From Thiotrichaceae bacterium (GTDB lineage: Bacteria; Pseudomonadota; Gammaproteobacteria; Eutrophobiales; Eutrophobiaceae): 64,000 nt of DNA. The position numbers were made by a program, and so were the translations under genes. Below, one piece after another: positions 39,159 to 47,294 of this stretch. The stretch spans positions 87,666 to 151,665 of the forward strand of contig DUBV01000014.1 in NCBI GenBank assembly GCA_012960105.1, in the 5' to 3' direction. How positions within the stretch are numbered: the first letter of the stretch is position 1; every line of letters starts with the position of its first letter. The notes beneath the pieces are model-generated. The model had not been told where the DNA came from, did no database searches, and was given only the letters and a program-made list of their open reading frames with translations.

Positions 39159-39196
39159 TTTTCAATCTCTTTTTTTATCTCTAAAACTATATTTAA

Positions 39197-40132
39197 TTAT
39201 TTAATAATGCAAATATATTCACCTGCTGCTTCACGATTAGTGCCGACTAATAAACGCTGCTTTCCATCTATACCTTGTTCTATATAGCCAGCGACTCTTA
39301 TCCTTTCACCTTTTACTGCCTGACCGACATAAGTCGCTGTATAGGAAACAACTTCATTAAATTTTTCGTGTTCTATTAAATAACGCGCAGGAAAATCATA
39401 AGCATAAATATCATCAATTACGATAGCTTCAATTTCATCTCTCTTTATTTTTTTGTAAGGGCCATTCTCATAAACACGCTCATAGTTTTCAGGAACCATA
39501 CTAATATCGACTTTAGTGGAACCCGAAACAAACTTGTTATATTTTCTTAGCTCATGTGCATGGTATTCATCAAAGCTTATTGTGCAATTACGACGTTGAT
39601 AAGCATCTTGCCACATGGCATCGCTTAATGGCTCTAATTTCCCTGATTTTAAAAGTTGTTGTACTATCTCTCTAACTTTAAAAAATTGTTCTCTACCGTA
39701 GATGACCATATCTATGTCAGATTTTTCATTGTGTGTCTCTAGTAACAATGAACCGGTTATTCCCAATACTTCTTGTTTAATTCCTTCGCCAAGTAGAAGC
39801 TTTATAATGTTAACAGCATCTTTTTGTATTCTATCCGGTGACGTTAAGTTCAATAAAAGCACTACGCCTTGGTCGGGACGATGTACATGTTGTACTGAAT
39901 CTAACGGAATACCATGTAATTCTATATCCGCATATTCGCTATACAAAATAAATTCAGGATGAGACTCACTAATCAGCTTTCCTGCTTCCTCCGAAGTCAA
40001 TTTTCGCATGCCATTTTCGTCTTTAACATATCGCAGCCAGGTCAATGCGCAATCATCTTCCTGATATTCACTGACAACAGCAAAAAATAATTTATTATCT
40101 ATTGAAATATAATCCTTAGGTCGAATAAACAT
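39197..40132 (-). CDS. uncharacterised nucleotidyltransferase-fold protein upstream of asnS
   Basis: A 311-residue protein. The central segment GITGSLLLETHNEKSDIDM has the GS-x9-DxD pattern of the polymerase-beta/minimal nucleotidyltransferase fold, with a further acidic KVDISM strand later. The N-terminus (MFIRPKDYISIDNKLFF) and C-terminus (RIRVAGYIEQGIDGKQRLLV) look like small beta domains. The layout recalls archaeal-type predicted nucleotidyltransferases more than common bacterial ones; that is an impression from memory. It follows the metallopeptidase gene by 24 bases and precedes asnS by 38. The substrate is unknown. Confidence 0.75.
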   Translation of the reverse strand: MFIRPKDYISIDNKLFFAVVSEYQEDDCALTWLRYVKDENGMRKLTSEEAGKLISESHPEFILYSEYADIELHGIPLDSVQHVHRPDQGVVLLLNLTSPDRIQKDAVNIIKLLLGEGIKQEVLGITGSLLLETHNEKSDIDMVIYGREQFFKVREIVQQLLKSGKLEPLSDAMWQDAYQRRNCTISFDEYHAHELRKYNKFVSGSTKVDISMVPENYERVYENGPYKKIKRDEIEAIVIDDIYAYDFPARYLIEHEKFNEVVSYTATYVGQAVKGERIRVAGYIEQGIDGKQRLLVGTNREAAGEYICIIK

Positions 40133-40156
40133 TTTAGTTATAATTATTAGTTTTTA

Positions 40157-40926
40157 TTAATTAAGAATGGTCTTATCTTTAAGATAGGGCTGCAACAATT
40201 TCTTCCATGATTTACTTTGTCGTTGAAAATCATCGATACACATTTCAGCTCTATCTTGCGTTATTTCGAGTTCTTTTATCAGATACTGGTATTGTGTTGA
40301 ATCACTACCATAAATCATGCAGATGGTATTATAAAAGCGTTGAAAATCGAGACTATGTTCATCCCAAATATCTTCAGTAGTAAACTCCTTAATATCTTCT
40401 CCTTCAAGATCAAACAAGTCCGCCGCACTTAATGCTATCTCGCTACCAGTTTGATTAGTTAAGATAACCAGCATTGTAGCCATACCATCAACCGCATCTT
40501 CCTCTTTCCCTGTGATTGTAATATCTAATACATGAATCAGGGCGTGTCCTAATTCATGGTGGAGCGTATGCTCTATTACATCCATAGTAACTCCAAATAA
40601 CTGTTCTTCCGTATCAACGTACTTTGCGTCATAAAAACGTCCCATAACCTCTAATGTAAAATTATCAGGCATTAGTATTTCACGTATTTCGGAATCGTAA
40701 AGCGTCCCATCTTCAGCACCGAAGACGAAAACCATACTTTTGGGTATGCGTATAATCGATTTATTTTTTCTATTAATATTTTCGACTCCTGATCTACATA
40801 CTCCAGAAGCTGCCGCTCTATCTTTATCGCCTCATCTCGAACAAACTGAAATTTATTTACCGCTAAGGCAGGTGAACTCATACAAAATATACTTACAATT
40901 AAAATTGAACGTAATTGAAATAACAT
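40157..40926 (-). pseudogene. secreted DUF4344-like putative zinc metallopeptidase, frameshifted
   Basis: The first frame starts at the ATG at 40926 behind a strong GAGGAGGAGG ribosome site, with a signal peptide ending SSPALA, and reads to about 40740. A second frame continues SMVFVFGAEDGTLYDSEIRE and carries the zinc motif HHELGHALIH (HExxH). Inserting one C into the CCC run at about 40741-40743 joins them without loss of residues; the 770-base span fits a single deletion. The joined product would be about 256 residues. DUF4344 assignment is from memory. It follows tag by 18 bases. Confidence 0.75.
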
Positions 40927-40944
40927 ACCTCCTCCTCGCACTAA

Positions 40945-41550
40945 TTAATCAATTTTCTTTAACTGTTTATATCTATAACAACCAATTACATGGTCATTAA
41001 CCATGCCAATAGCCTGCATAAAAGCATAACAGATCGTAGGCCCGACAAAGGTAAAGCCACGTTTCTTTAAATCTTTCGACATTAAGTTTGATATTTCAGT
41101 TTGAGCGGGAATATCTTTTAATGATTTCCATGAATTATGGATAGTCTTACCATCGGTAAACTGCCAGATATATTTATTAAATGTACCAAATTCTTTTCTA
41201 ATTTTAATAGTCGCCTGCGCATTTTTCACAGCAGCTCGAATCTTGAGTTTATTTCTGATAATACCGGGATTATTCAGCAAGGATTGAATTTTCGTTTCTT
41301 TGTATTTTGCGACTTTATTGAAGTCAAACTGGTCATAAACTTCTCTATAGGTTTTCCTCTTTTTCAAAACGGTAATCCAGCTTAGGCCGGCTTGAACACC
41401 TTCCAGTATTAAAAACTCGAATAGTTTACGGTCTGAATGAAGAGGCACTCCCCACTCCTTATCATGATATTTGGTGTAAATACCCTCGCCTTCACACCAT
41501 TCACAACGCACTTGAATTTCCATCATTATCATTAAAATCTCATTTTTCAA
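40945..41550 (-). CDS. tag: DNA-3-methyladenine glycosylase I
   Basis: Base-excision enzyme removing 3-methyladenine. The zinc and substrate residues are visible in RCEWCEGEGIYTKYHDKEWG; LFEFLILEGVQAGLSWITVL and the C-terminal FVGPTICYAFMQAIGMVNDH are diagnostic. It has up to 201 residues; the family usually begins close to RCEWC, so one of the ATG codons at 41523-41526 may be the real start. A metallopeptidase gene follows after 18 bases. Confidence 0.95.
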   Translation of the reverse strand: MKNEILMIMMEIQVRCEWCEGEGIYTKYHDKEWGVPLHSDRKLFEFLILEGVQAGLSWITVLKKRKTYREVYDQFDFNKVAKYKETKIQSLLNNPGIIRNKLKIRAAVKNAQATIKIRKEFGTFNKYIWQFTDGKTIHNSWKSLKDIPAQTEISNLMSKDLKKRGFTFVGPTICYAFMQAIGMVNDHVIGCYRYKQLKKID

Positions 41551-41739
41551 AATGATATCGTCGTTATTATAAAAAACGCAACTTACTAATGGTATAGTTT
41601 AAACAGGGAGGCGTATCGAAGAATTACCTATAGTTTTTAACCCACCATTCAATAAAGCAATTTGATTTCAATGTTATACAACGATCTAGTATTACTGAAA
41701 AAAACTTCTGCTGAAAGCATCTTGATGAACAATTTCTTT

Positions 41740-41988
41740 TCAGTTTATGAAAAATATAAAATTGCAATTTAGTCTACACTAGAATTACTTATTCTATTAT
41801 TAGCAACCATATTAGCTCTTAGTAACTGCATCTGGATACATAAGCAATCAGAATCTCCTATACAATAAAACTAGAACTTACTCGTCCCTGATGGCGACAT
41901 ACCCTTCACAGCAAAAAGACTAAAACCTGTGGATTTTGAACAACTTATTTATTCCTACCAGAATGCTATTTACCGTTACATCACATAA
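41740..41988 (+). pseudogene. decayed lipoprotein-like reading frame
   Basis: The 650-base gap between tag and cheY has one recognisable trace. A frame reads ELLILLLATILALSNCIWIH, a signal peptide with lipobox-like LALSNC, then stops at TAA. The same frame resumes after TAG and runs PDGDIPFTAKRLKPVDFEQ, then YSYQNAIYRYIT, to a stop at 41986-41988. An ATG just upstream (MKNIKLQFSLH) is one frame off. This looks like a small lipoprotein gene with at least one frameshift and internal stops. I do not recognise the family. The rest of 41551-42202 appears empty. Confidence 0.4.
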
Positions 41989-42202
41989 AATAACTGTTAT
42001 TACTACGGGATACTCGCCACAGACCCGTTTGCAGTACTTCGACATATTAATATAAAGAATTCATCTGTAACCATATGATTTATGTAAATAATATTCCTTA
42101 TTAAATACGACTCAAGATTAGAGTAAATCTACCGATACATAAAAGGTAGGTGCCAAATAATTAGTGGTAAAACGTTATATTTAATAATTCGGAGAATGGC
42201 AA

Positions 42203-42580
42203 ATGGCAACAATAATGGCTGTAGACGACGCAAAAACTATGCGCAGCATGGTTCAGACTATTCTGGGACATAAAGACCATACTGTCATTACAGCAGAAGA
42301 TGGTGTCGATGCTCTGAAAAAGCTAACTAATAATGACATTGACATGGCAGTAGTTGATTTTCACATGCCGAATATGAATGGCACTACTCTTATTAGAAGA
42401 TTACGCCGATTGCCTAAGTGTAAGGATATACCTATTCTAATGTTAACTACTGAATCATCTCAGTTTAGAAAAGACAAAGCGAGAGAAGTCGGAGCAAATG
42501 GTTGGTTAACTAAACCTTTCGATCCAACAACATTAACCAAAGCTGTAGAAACACTTTTGGCAAAACACGGTAACAATTAA
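42203..42580 (+). CDS. CheY-like single-domain response regulator
   Basis: A 125-residue receiver domain. The acidic pair is in IMAVDDAKTMR, the phospho-acceptor Asp in VVDFHMPNMNG, the Thr in MLTTESS and the Lys in LTKPFDP. There is no output domain, so it works through protein contact as CheY does. A CheZ-like gene follows after 51 bases. GGAGAATGG precedes the start. Confidence 0.92.
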   Translation: MATIMAVDDAKTMRSMVQTILGHKDHTVITAEDGVDALKKLTNNDIDMAVVDFHMPNMNGTTLIRRLRRLPKCKDIPILMLTTESSQFRKDKAREVGANGWLTKPFDPTTLTKAVETLLAKHGNN

Positions 42581-42631
42581 TCAGCTACTGCAACATAGTA
42601 ATTTAATATCGAAATTAAGGAAGGTAGGATT

Positions 42632-43210
42632 ATGAGTAATGTTAATCCAATACCATTGGAACAAGGAACCGAGGCTAGCTCTCCAGACTTAAACTGGAAC
42701 TACGCCCCTGAAATAACAAAATTACTCAATCTTGCTGTCGTCCATATAAAAGAGTCCATGCATGTTGGCGATGATTCAGTAGATGCATTAACCGATTCAT
42801 TTACACATATGGCCAGAAATATTAAGTCAATTCAAAAGTCGATAGAAGAACTTCCTGACTCTGTTAATTCAGAACTTAATCAAGATATAGCAGATAAATG
42901 TGATTCCCTTAATGAGCAAGTACACAATGCTATTATTGCATTCCAGTTTTATGACCGTTTGATTCAAAAACTAACTCACGTTAATGACAGTATGGACAAC
43001 ATGTCTAATTTAATCATTGATAAATCACGACTAGTTAACCCGATAGAATGGACAGCATTACAAAATAAAATTCGTTCCAGTTACACCATGGAATCAGAAC
43101 GCATGATGTTTGATGCTTTAATGCGCGGAGCATCCGTTGAAGAAGCTATGGAACAAGCAGAACAGGTTGATGGCGTCAACGGCCAAACTGGAGACATTGA
43201 GTTATTCTAG
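42632..43210 (+). CDS. CheZ-like helical phosphatase candidate
   Basis: A 192-residue, almost entirely helical protein. The segment AFQFYDRLIQKLTHV contains D108-x3-Q112, the spacing of the catalytic Asp and Gln of CheZ (DLTGQ in Escherichia coli). An N-terminal long helix region (30-75) and a C-terminal helix with MFDALMRGASVEEAMEQ follow the same general layout. Directly downstream of a CheY-like gene, it is probably that regulator's phosphatase. Overall similarity to classical CheZ looks low, so the assignment rests on motif and context. Confidence 0.65.
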   Translation: MSNVNPIPLEQGTEASSPDLNWNYAPEITKLLNLAVVHIKESMHVGDDSVDALTDSFTHMARNIKSIQKSIEELPDSVNSELNQDIADKCDSLNEQVHNAIIAFQFYDRLIQKLTHVNDSMDNMSNLIIDKSRLVNPIEWTALQNKIRSSYTMESERMMFDALMRGASVEEAMEQAEQVDGVNGQTGDIELF

Positions 43211-43262
43211 ATAATTAGTATATTAGATAATTTTCAATCACTACATAAAACTATGTTAGATG

Positions 43263-43688
43263 TTATTCAGTAATCTTTCCCCGCAACGCCTTTGTTTTTC
43301 CGCGTTGTGTTTTACTATCCATTCTTTTTTTTCTGGCATTTTTACTTGGTTTAGTAGGACGCCTTATTTTCTGAATTACTGCAGCACTTCTAATTATTTC
43401 CTCTAAGCGTTCTAAGGCATCAATTCTATTTTTTTCCTGAGTACGAAATTTCTGTGCCTTTATAATCACTAAACCATCTTTGCTAATGCGTTGATCACGA
43501 AGCTCTATTAGTCTTAGTTTTATAATATTGGGCAATGAAGATGCTTTGATATTAAATCTAAGATGGATGGCTGAAGATACTTTATTAACATTCTGTCCGC
43601 CTGCACCTTGCGCACGAATCGCAGTTAACTCATATTCATCATCAGCTAGCGAAATACTTCCTCGAGAACCTAAATTAATTACTATCAT
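43263..43688 (-). CDS. arfB: alternative ribosome-rescue factor ArfB (peptidyl-tRNA hydrolase)
   Basis: Rescues stalled ribosomes by hydrolysing peptidyl-tRNA. It has 141 residues, with the catalytic GGQ in RAQGAGGQNVNKVSSAIHL and a basic C-terminal tail (KKRMDSKTQRGKTKALRGK) that enters the mRNA channel. The size and tail fit ArfB and exclude full-length release factors. It lies 17 bases downstream of the exonuclease gene. Confidence 0.93.
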   Translation of the reverse strand: MIVINLGSRGSISLADDEYELTAIRAQGAGGQNVNKVSSAIHLRFNIKASSLPNIIKLRLIELRDQRISKDGLVIIKAQKFRTQEKNRIDALERLEEIIRSAAVIQKIRRPTKPSKNARKKRMDSKTQRGKTKALRGKITE

Positions 43689-43705
43689 TTATTTATATAG
43701 TCCAT

Positions 43706-44317
43706 TTACCACTGCTGTAAAAACTTATGGACATTCTTTTTCGGTGTTTTTGTTATTTTTTGCGTCAACGTGAAAGGGATCGATTTTATATCGTACTCTT
43801 GACGAATATCTTTCAACATCGCTAACCATAGTTTTGATGTCATTTCTGAATCGTATAAGGCTCGGTGAAATTTACCCGCTGATGGAATATTGGCGTAGTT
43901 TACCAAAGTCCCCAGTTGATGATTAGGTGCATCTTGATAAATCCTACGTGCTAGCAACATAGAGCAAACAAATTTACCTGAATAATTACGTGATATTTTC
44001 TTTAATTCTGCATCGAGAAAACGTTTATCAAAAGAAGCATTGTGCGCGACCAGGTTATATCCATCAATAAAATCAGCAAATTGCTTCATCACATCTTTAC
44101 ACGGAGGCGCATCTTTCAACATGCTATTGGTAATACCGGTATAGTCTTCAATAAAACTATCAATCCGTCGGCCTGGATTCATTAACTCCTGAAATCGATC
44201 AACAACTTTACCATTTTTAATGCGTACTGCACCTATTTCAATAGCACGATCTCCATAATCAGGAGAAAGCCCCGTGGTTTCAAAATCCAGCACAATAACC
44301 GTATTAGCTTTGCTCAC
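43706..44317 (-). CDS. DnaQ-like DEDDh 3'-5' exonuclease
   Basis: A 203-residue single-domain exonuclease. Exo I is VLDFETTGLSPDYGDRAIEI (Asp and Glu), Exo II is LVAHNASFDKRF, and Exo III is near HRALYDSEMTSKL with the DEDDh His and Asp. It is similar to stand-alone PolC-type/epsilon-like exonucleases but has no polymerase- or tau-binding extension. It begins 1 base after the stop of the broken MFS gene and precedes arfB. Confidence 0.88.
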   Translation of the reverse strand: MSKANTVIVLDFETTGLSPDYGDRAIEIGAVRIKNGKVVDRFQELMNPGRRIDSFIEDYTGITNSMLKDAPPCKDVMKQFADFIDGYNLVAHNASFDKRFLDAELKKISRNYSGKFVCSMLLARRIYQDAPNHQLGTLVNYANIPSAGKFHRALYDSEMTSKLWLAMLKDIRQEYDIKSIPFTLTQKITKTPKKNVHKFLQQW

Positions 44318-44318
44318 G

Positions 44319-45526
44319 TCACGAGCTCTTTTCTACTTCATTAGCACAACCGAAATGATTTCTTACAACTTCATTTCCTGCTGCAGGAATGGATGGAATA
44401 TTAAATGCTAATATTAACGAACAACAAGTGAATGCACTGCCAATAATAAATACTAATGTAGGTGATGATAACCAGATTAATCCCAGTAAAGCTGGAATCA
44501 CAACTGCTGCAATATGATTAATGGTAAAGCTTACTCCAGCAGTCGAAGCCATATCCTTAGGATCGGCTATTTTCTGTAAATAGGTTTTCATAGCAATTGC
44601 CATAGCAAAGAATAAATGATCTATGACATATAAACTAGCCGCCACAGTAGCATTTTCCACAAAGGCATAACCCATGAACAATAATGCTAGTCCCGTGTAT
44701 TCAATGATTAAGGCCTTACGTTCACCTATTCGGCCTATCCATTTACCAATGGCTGGAGCAAATAACAAATTAAATACATAGTTAATCATAAACAATAAAC
44801 TGATTTCGCCTACGCTATATTTAAATTTTTCCACCATCATAAATGCAGCAAACACGACAAATATTTGTCTTCGGGCACCACCGAAAAAAACTAACGCATA
44901 ATATAGCCAATAACGTTTGCGCATTAGTAAATGCTTATGTTGAGTTGTTGTCTGTTTAAAGTGAGGAAAGGCTATCCATATAATTACACAGATTAATAAC
45001 CCTGAACCGCCTGCCAACATATAAACAAAGTTGTAACTATAATTCAACCACTCCATTAAAATCCAAATCATAGAGTATGCAAGTATTGCTGCGAACCCAC
45101 GCACGGCTAATTGCTTACCCATAAAATGTGCACTGTCTTTTTATCTAGCCATTGCAAAGTAAGAGATTGATTCACTGTTTCGAAATAATGAAAACCAATC
45201 GACATTAATACTGTGGTGCAATACAAACCTATCTCAAAAGGAAACCAACCGGTAATGGCAACACCTATTGACATTAATGCCTATGAAATTAAGGCGAAGA
45301 CTTGTTCTCTGAGTACCAACAAAATAAATACAGCGGTAAATGCTAAAAATCCGGGCACTTCGCGAATACTTTGTAACAAGCCAATTTCAGCGCCGGTAAA
45401 CTGAGCCTTGTCTATAACAAAATTATTCAGTAAAGCATTCCATACTAAAAATGTTAATGGCATAACAAAAGCCATAACTAACAATAATACTTGTGGATTG
45501 TTTCGGATGGATTTAATAGAAGACAT
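44319..45526 (-). pseudogene. major facilitator superfamily transporter, broken by a stop and a frameshift
   Basis: A roughly 402-codon MFS gene in pieces. The N-terminal frame from 45526 (LVWNALLNNFVIDKAQFTG) ends at TAG 45281-45283, yet the same frame carries on as ALMSIGVAITGWFPFEIGLY. A one-base loss in a T run near 45121-45126 then shifts to the C-terminal frame (MGKQLAVRGFAAILAYSMIW). Multiple membrane segments are visible across all parts. An in-frame stop plus a frameshift argues for genuine inactivation. The substrate is unknown. Confidence 0.82.
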
Positions 45527-45568
45527 TAATAAATACTCTTAAAGCAAAAACAGCGCAACAACAAAAAT

Positions 45569-46135
45569 TCAAGCGCGAGACATAAACTTTCCGGTACCGG
45601 TATTGATTTTAATTGTTTCACCTATTTCAATATACTCAGGCACCTGTACTTCCAGTCCGGTAGATAATGTAGCCGGTTTGGTACGACCTGTTGCAGTAGC
45701 ACCCTTAAGATTTGGTACAGTATCAATAATTTCCATATCTACCGACTGTGGTAGTTCTATCGTTAACAATACGCCATCCATGATCATCGCAGAAAGTCCT
45801 TCCATGCCTTCTGTGACATATCCCATTTGTTCCTCAATATCTTCCGCATTTACTTCATATTGGGAAAAATCTTCATTATTCATAAAAATGTAATTATCAC
45901 CATCCTTATATGAATACTGCACCGATACACGTGAGCAATCAGCTTCTTTTAAGAATTCATCACTTTTATAAGACTCATCCAGCTTCTGTCCCGTTTGTAA
46001 ATTATTAAACCTAACCTTATACAAGGTGGATGCACCTCGTGAAGATGGACTTTTCGCCTCAAGTTGTTTTACGGCATGCGGCACACCATCTATTTCAACG
46101 ATGGTTCCTCTTTTAAGTTCACTAGCTTTAGGCAT
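45569..46135 (-). CDS. efpL: EF-P-like translation factor EfpL (YeiP)
   Basis: A 188-residue EF-P paralogue of gammaproteobacteria that relieves ribosome stalling at proline-rich sequences. The tip loop reads KSPSSRGASTLYK, with Arg33 where EF-P carries a modified lysine; that Arg is diagnostic for EfpL/YeiP. OB domains II and III follow, ending in NKPATL-like RTKPATLSTGLEVQVP and INTGTGKFMSRA. It appears to stand alone, upstream of the broken MFS gene. Confidence 0.93.
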   Translation of the reverse strand: MPKASELKRGTIVEIDGVPHAVKQLEAKSPSSRGASTLYKVRFNNLQTGQKLDESYKSDEFLKEADCSRVSVQYSYKDGDNYIFMNNEDFSQYEVNAEDIEEQMGYVTEGMEGLSAMIMDGVLLTIELPQSVDMEIIDTVPNLKGATATGRTKPATLSTGLEVQVPEYIEIGETIKINTGTGKFMSRA

Positions 46136-46319
46136 CTAGACTCCTATATATTTTATAAATATGGAAAGAAGGTGATTATAGATGATAAGAGCCTATTGAA
46201 GAATATATATTATTAGTAATGTCTACACTGATATTATGCTACGTCACCCTACTCATTTGAGTTTTATATGTATTTAATTCATCATTGAAACTATAACCAT
46301 TAAGTATACTCAAAATAAA

Positions 46320-47294
46320 ATGCCCTATATCAAACTCATTACCACCGTAATTTTTATGACTATCGCTATGTATTCTCAAGCACAGCTGATAGGTATGCCG
46401 TTCGATTTTTCCGAAACACTGAAATCCGGTGATAGTTATATGAGTATACTATTACAAGGTGCATTGAAATTAAGTGATGACAAAATAAATGGTCTAAATG
46501 CACGTGAACTCTCAGGGCTTGCCTGGGATGAAGATGAGCAACTTCTTTATGCCGTGTCAGATGATGGACATCTGGTTCACCTCAGTCCTGAATTTAAAAA
46601 TGGGATTCTTACCGGATTAGAATTTATAAATGCCTTCCCACTAAAAGATAGTAATAATAATATTCTTGAAGGTGACGGTGCTGATGCAGAAAGCCTGGCT
46701 ATCATAAACAGTGCTAATACAAATAAAGGTGATAGCGTACTTATTATCACGCTCGAAGCTCCACAGCGAATTCATAAGTTTCAGTCTGATGGAACATTTA
46801 TATCTGAAGTAGCATTACCACAGCACTTATACGATGGACATGAGCATAATGTTGATACTCCAACTCTGGATGCATTAAGTTTTCATCCTGAACACGAATT
46901 ACTTATGGCTCCGGTTAAAGCATTAGTGGATACACCAGATGGTTTATTCAGCATTTATTCCTCTAAAGGAGAAAAATGGAATTACGCACCATTAGATAAA
47001 AAGAATAGCGCAACACTAGGTATGGAAACATTGCCTGATGGTAGCGTGCTTGTCATTGAACGTGTGTACTCATCCATGTTTAAACCCGTCATCTATGCTC
47101 TACGAAAACTGAAGTTTGATGGAGAGGTTATTAACGTTAAAGAAATTGCACATTTCAATAGCCGTGAAGGCTGGTCGATAGATAACTTCGAGAGTGTCAC
47201 CAGATACAAAGAAAATAGTTACTTCATGATCAGCGATGACAATGAAAGTTCTTTTCAAAAAACAGTATTAATCTATTTTAAAATTTTAGATTAG
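46320..47294 (+). CDS. secreted phytase-like esterase family protein
   Basis: A 324-residue protein with a signal peptide (residues 1-21, MYSQAQ before the cut). The body matches the esterase-like activity of phytase family: ELSGLAWDEDEQLLYAVSDD near the start, ADAESLAI, and DNFESVTRYKENSYFMISDD at the end. A beta-propeller is expected. Enzyme activity is unproven for most members. The stop overlaps that of the convergent SpoIIE phosphatase by 4 bases. Confidence 0.82.
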   Translation: MPYIKLITTVIFMTIAMYSQAQLIGMPFDFSETLKSGDSYMSILLQGALKLSDDKINGLNARELSGLAWDEDEQLLYAVSDDGHLVHLSPEFKNGILTGLEFINAFPLKDSNNNILEGDGADAESLAIINSANTNKGDSVLIITLEAPQRIHKFQSDGTFISEVALPQHLYDGHEHNVDTPTLDALSFHPEHELLMAPVKALVDTPDGLFSIYSSKGEKWNYAPLDKKNSATLGMETLPDGSVLVIERVYSSMFKPVIYALRKLKFDGEVINVKEIAHFNSREGWSIDNFESVTRYKENSYFMISDDNESSFQKTVLIYFKILD

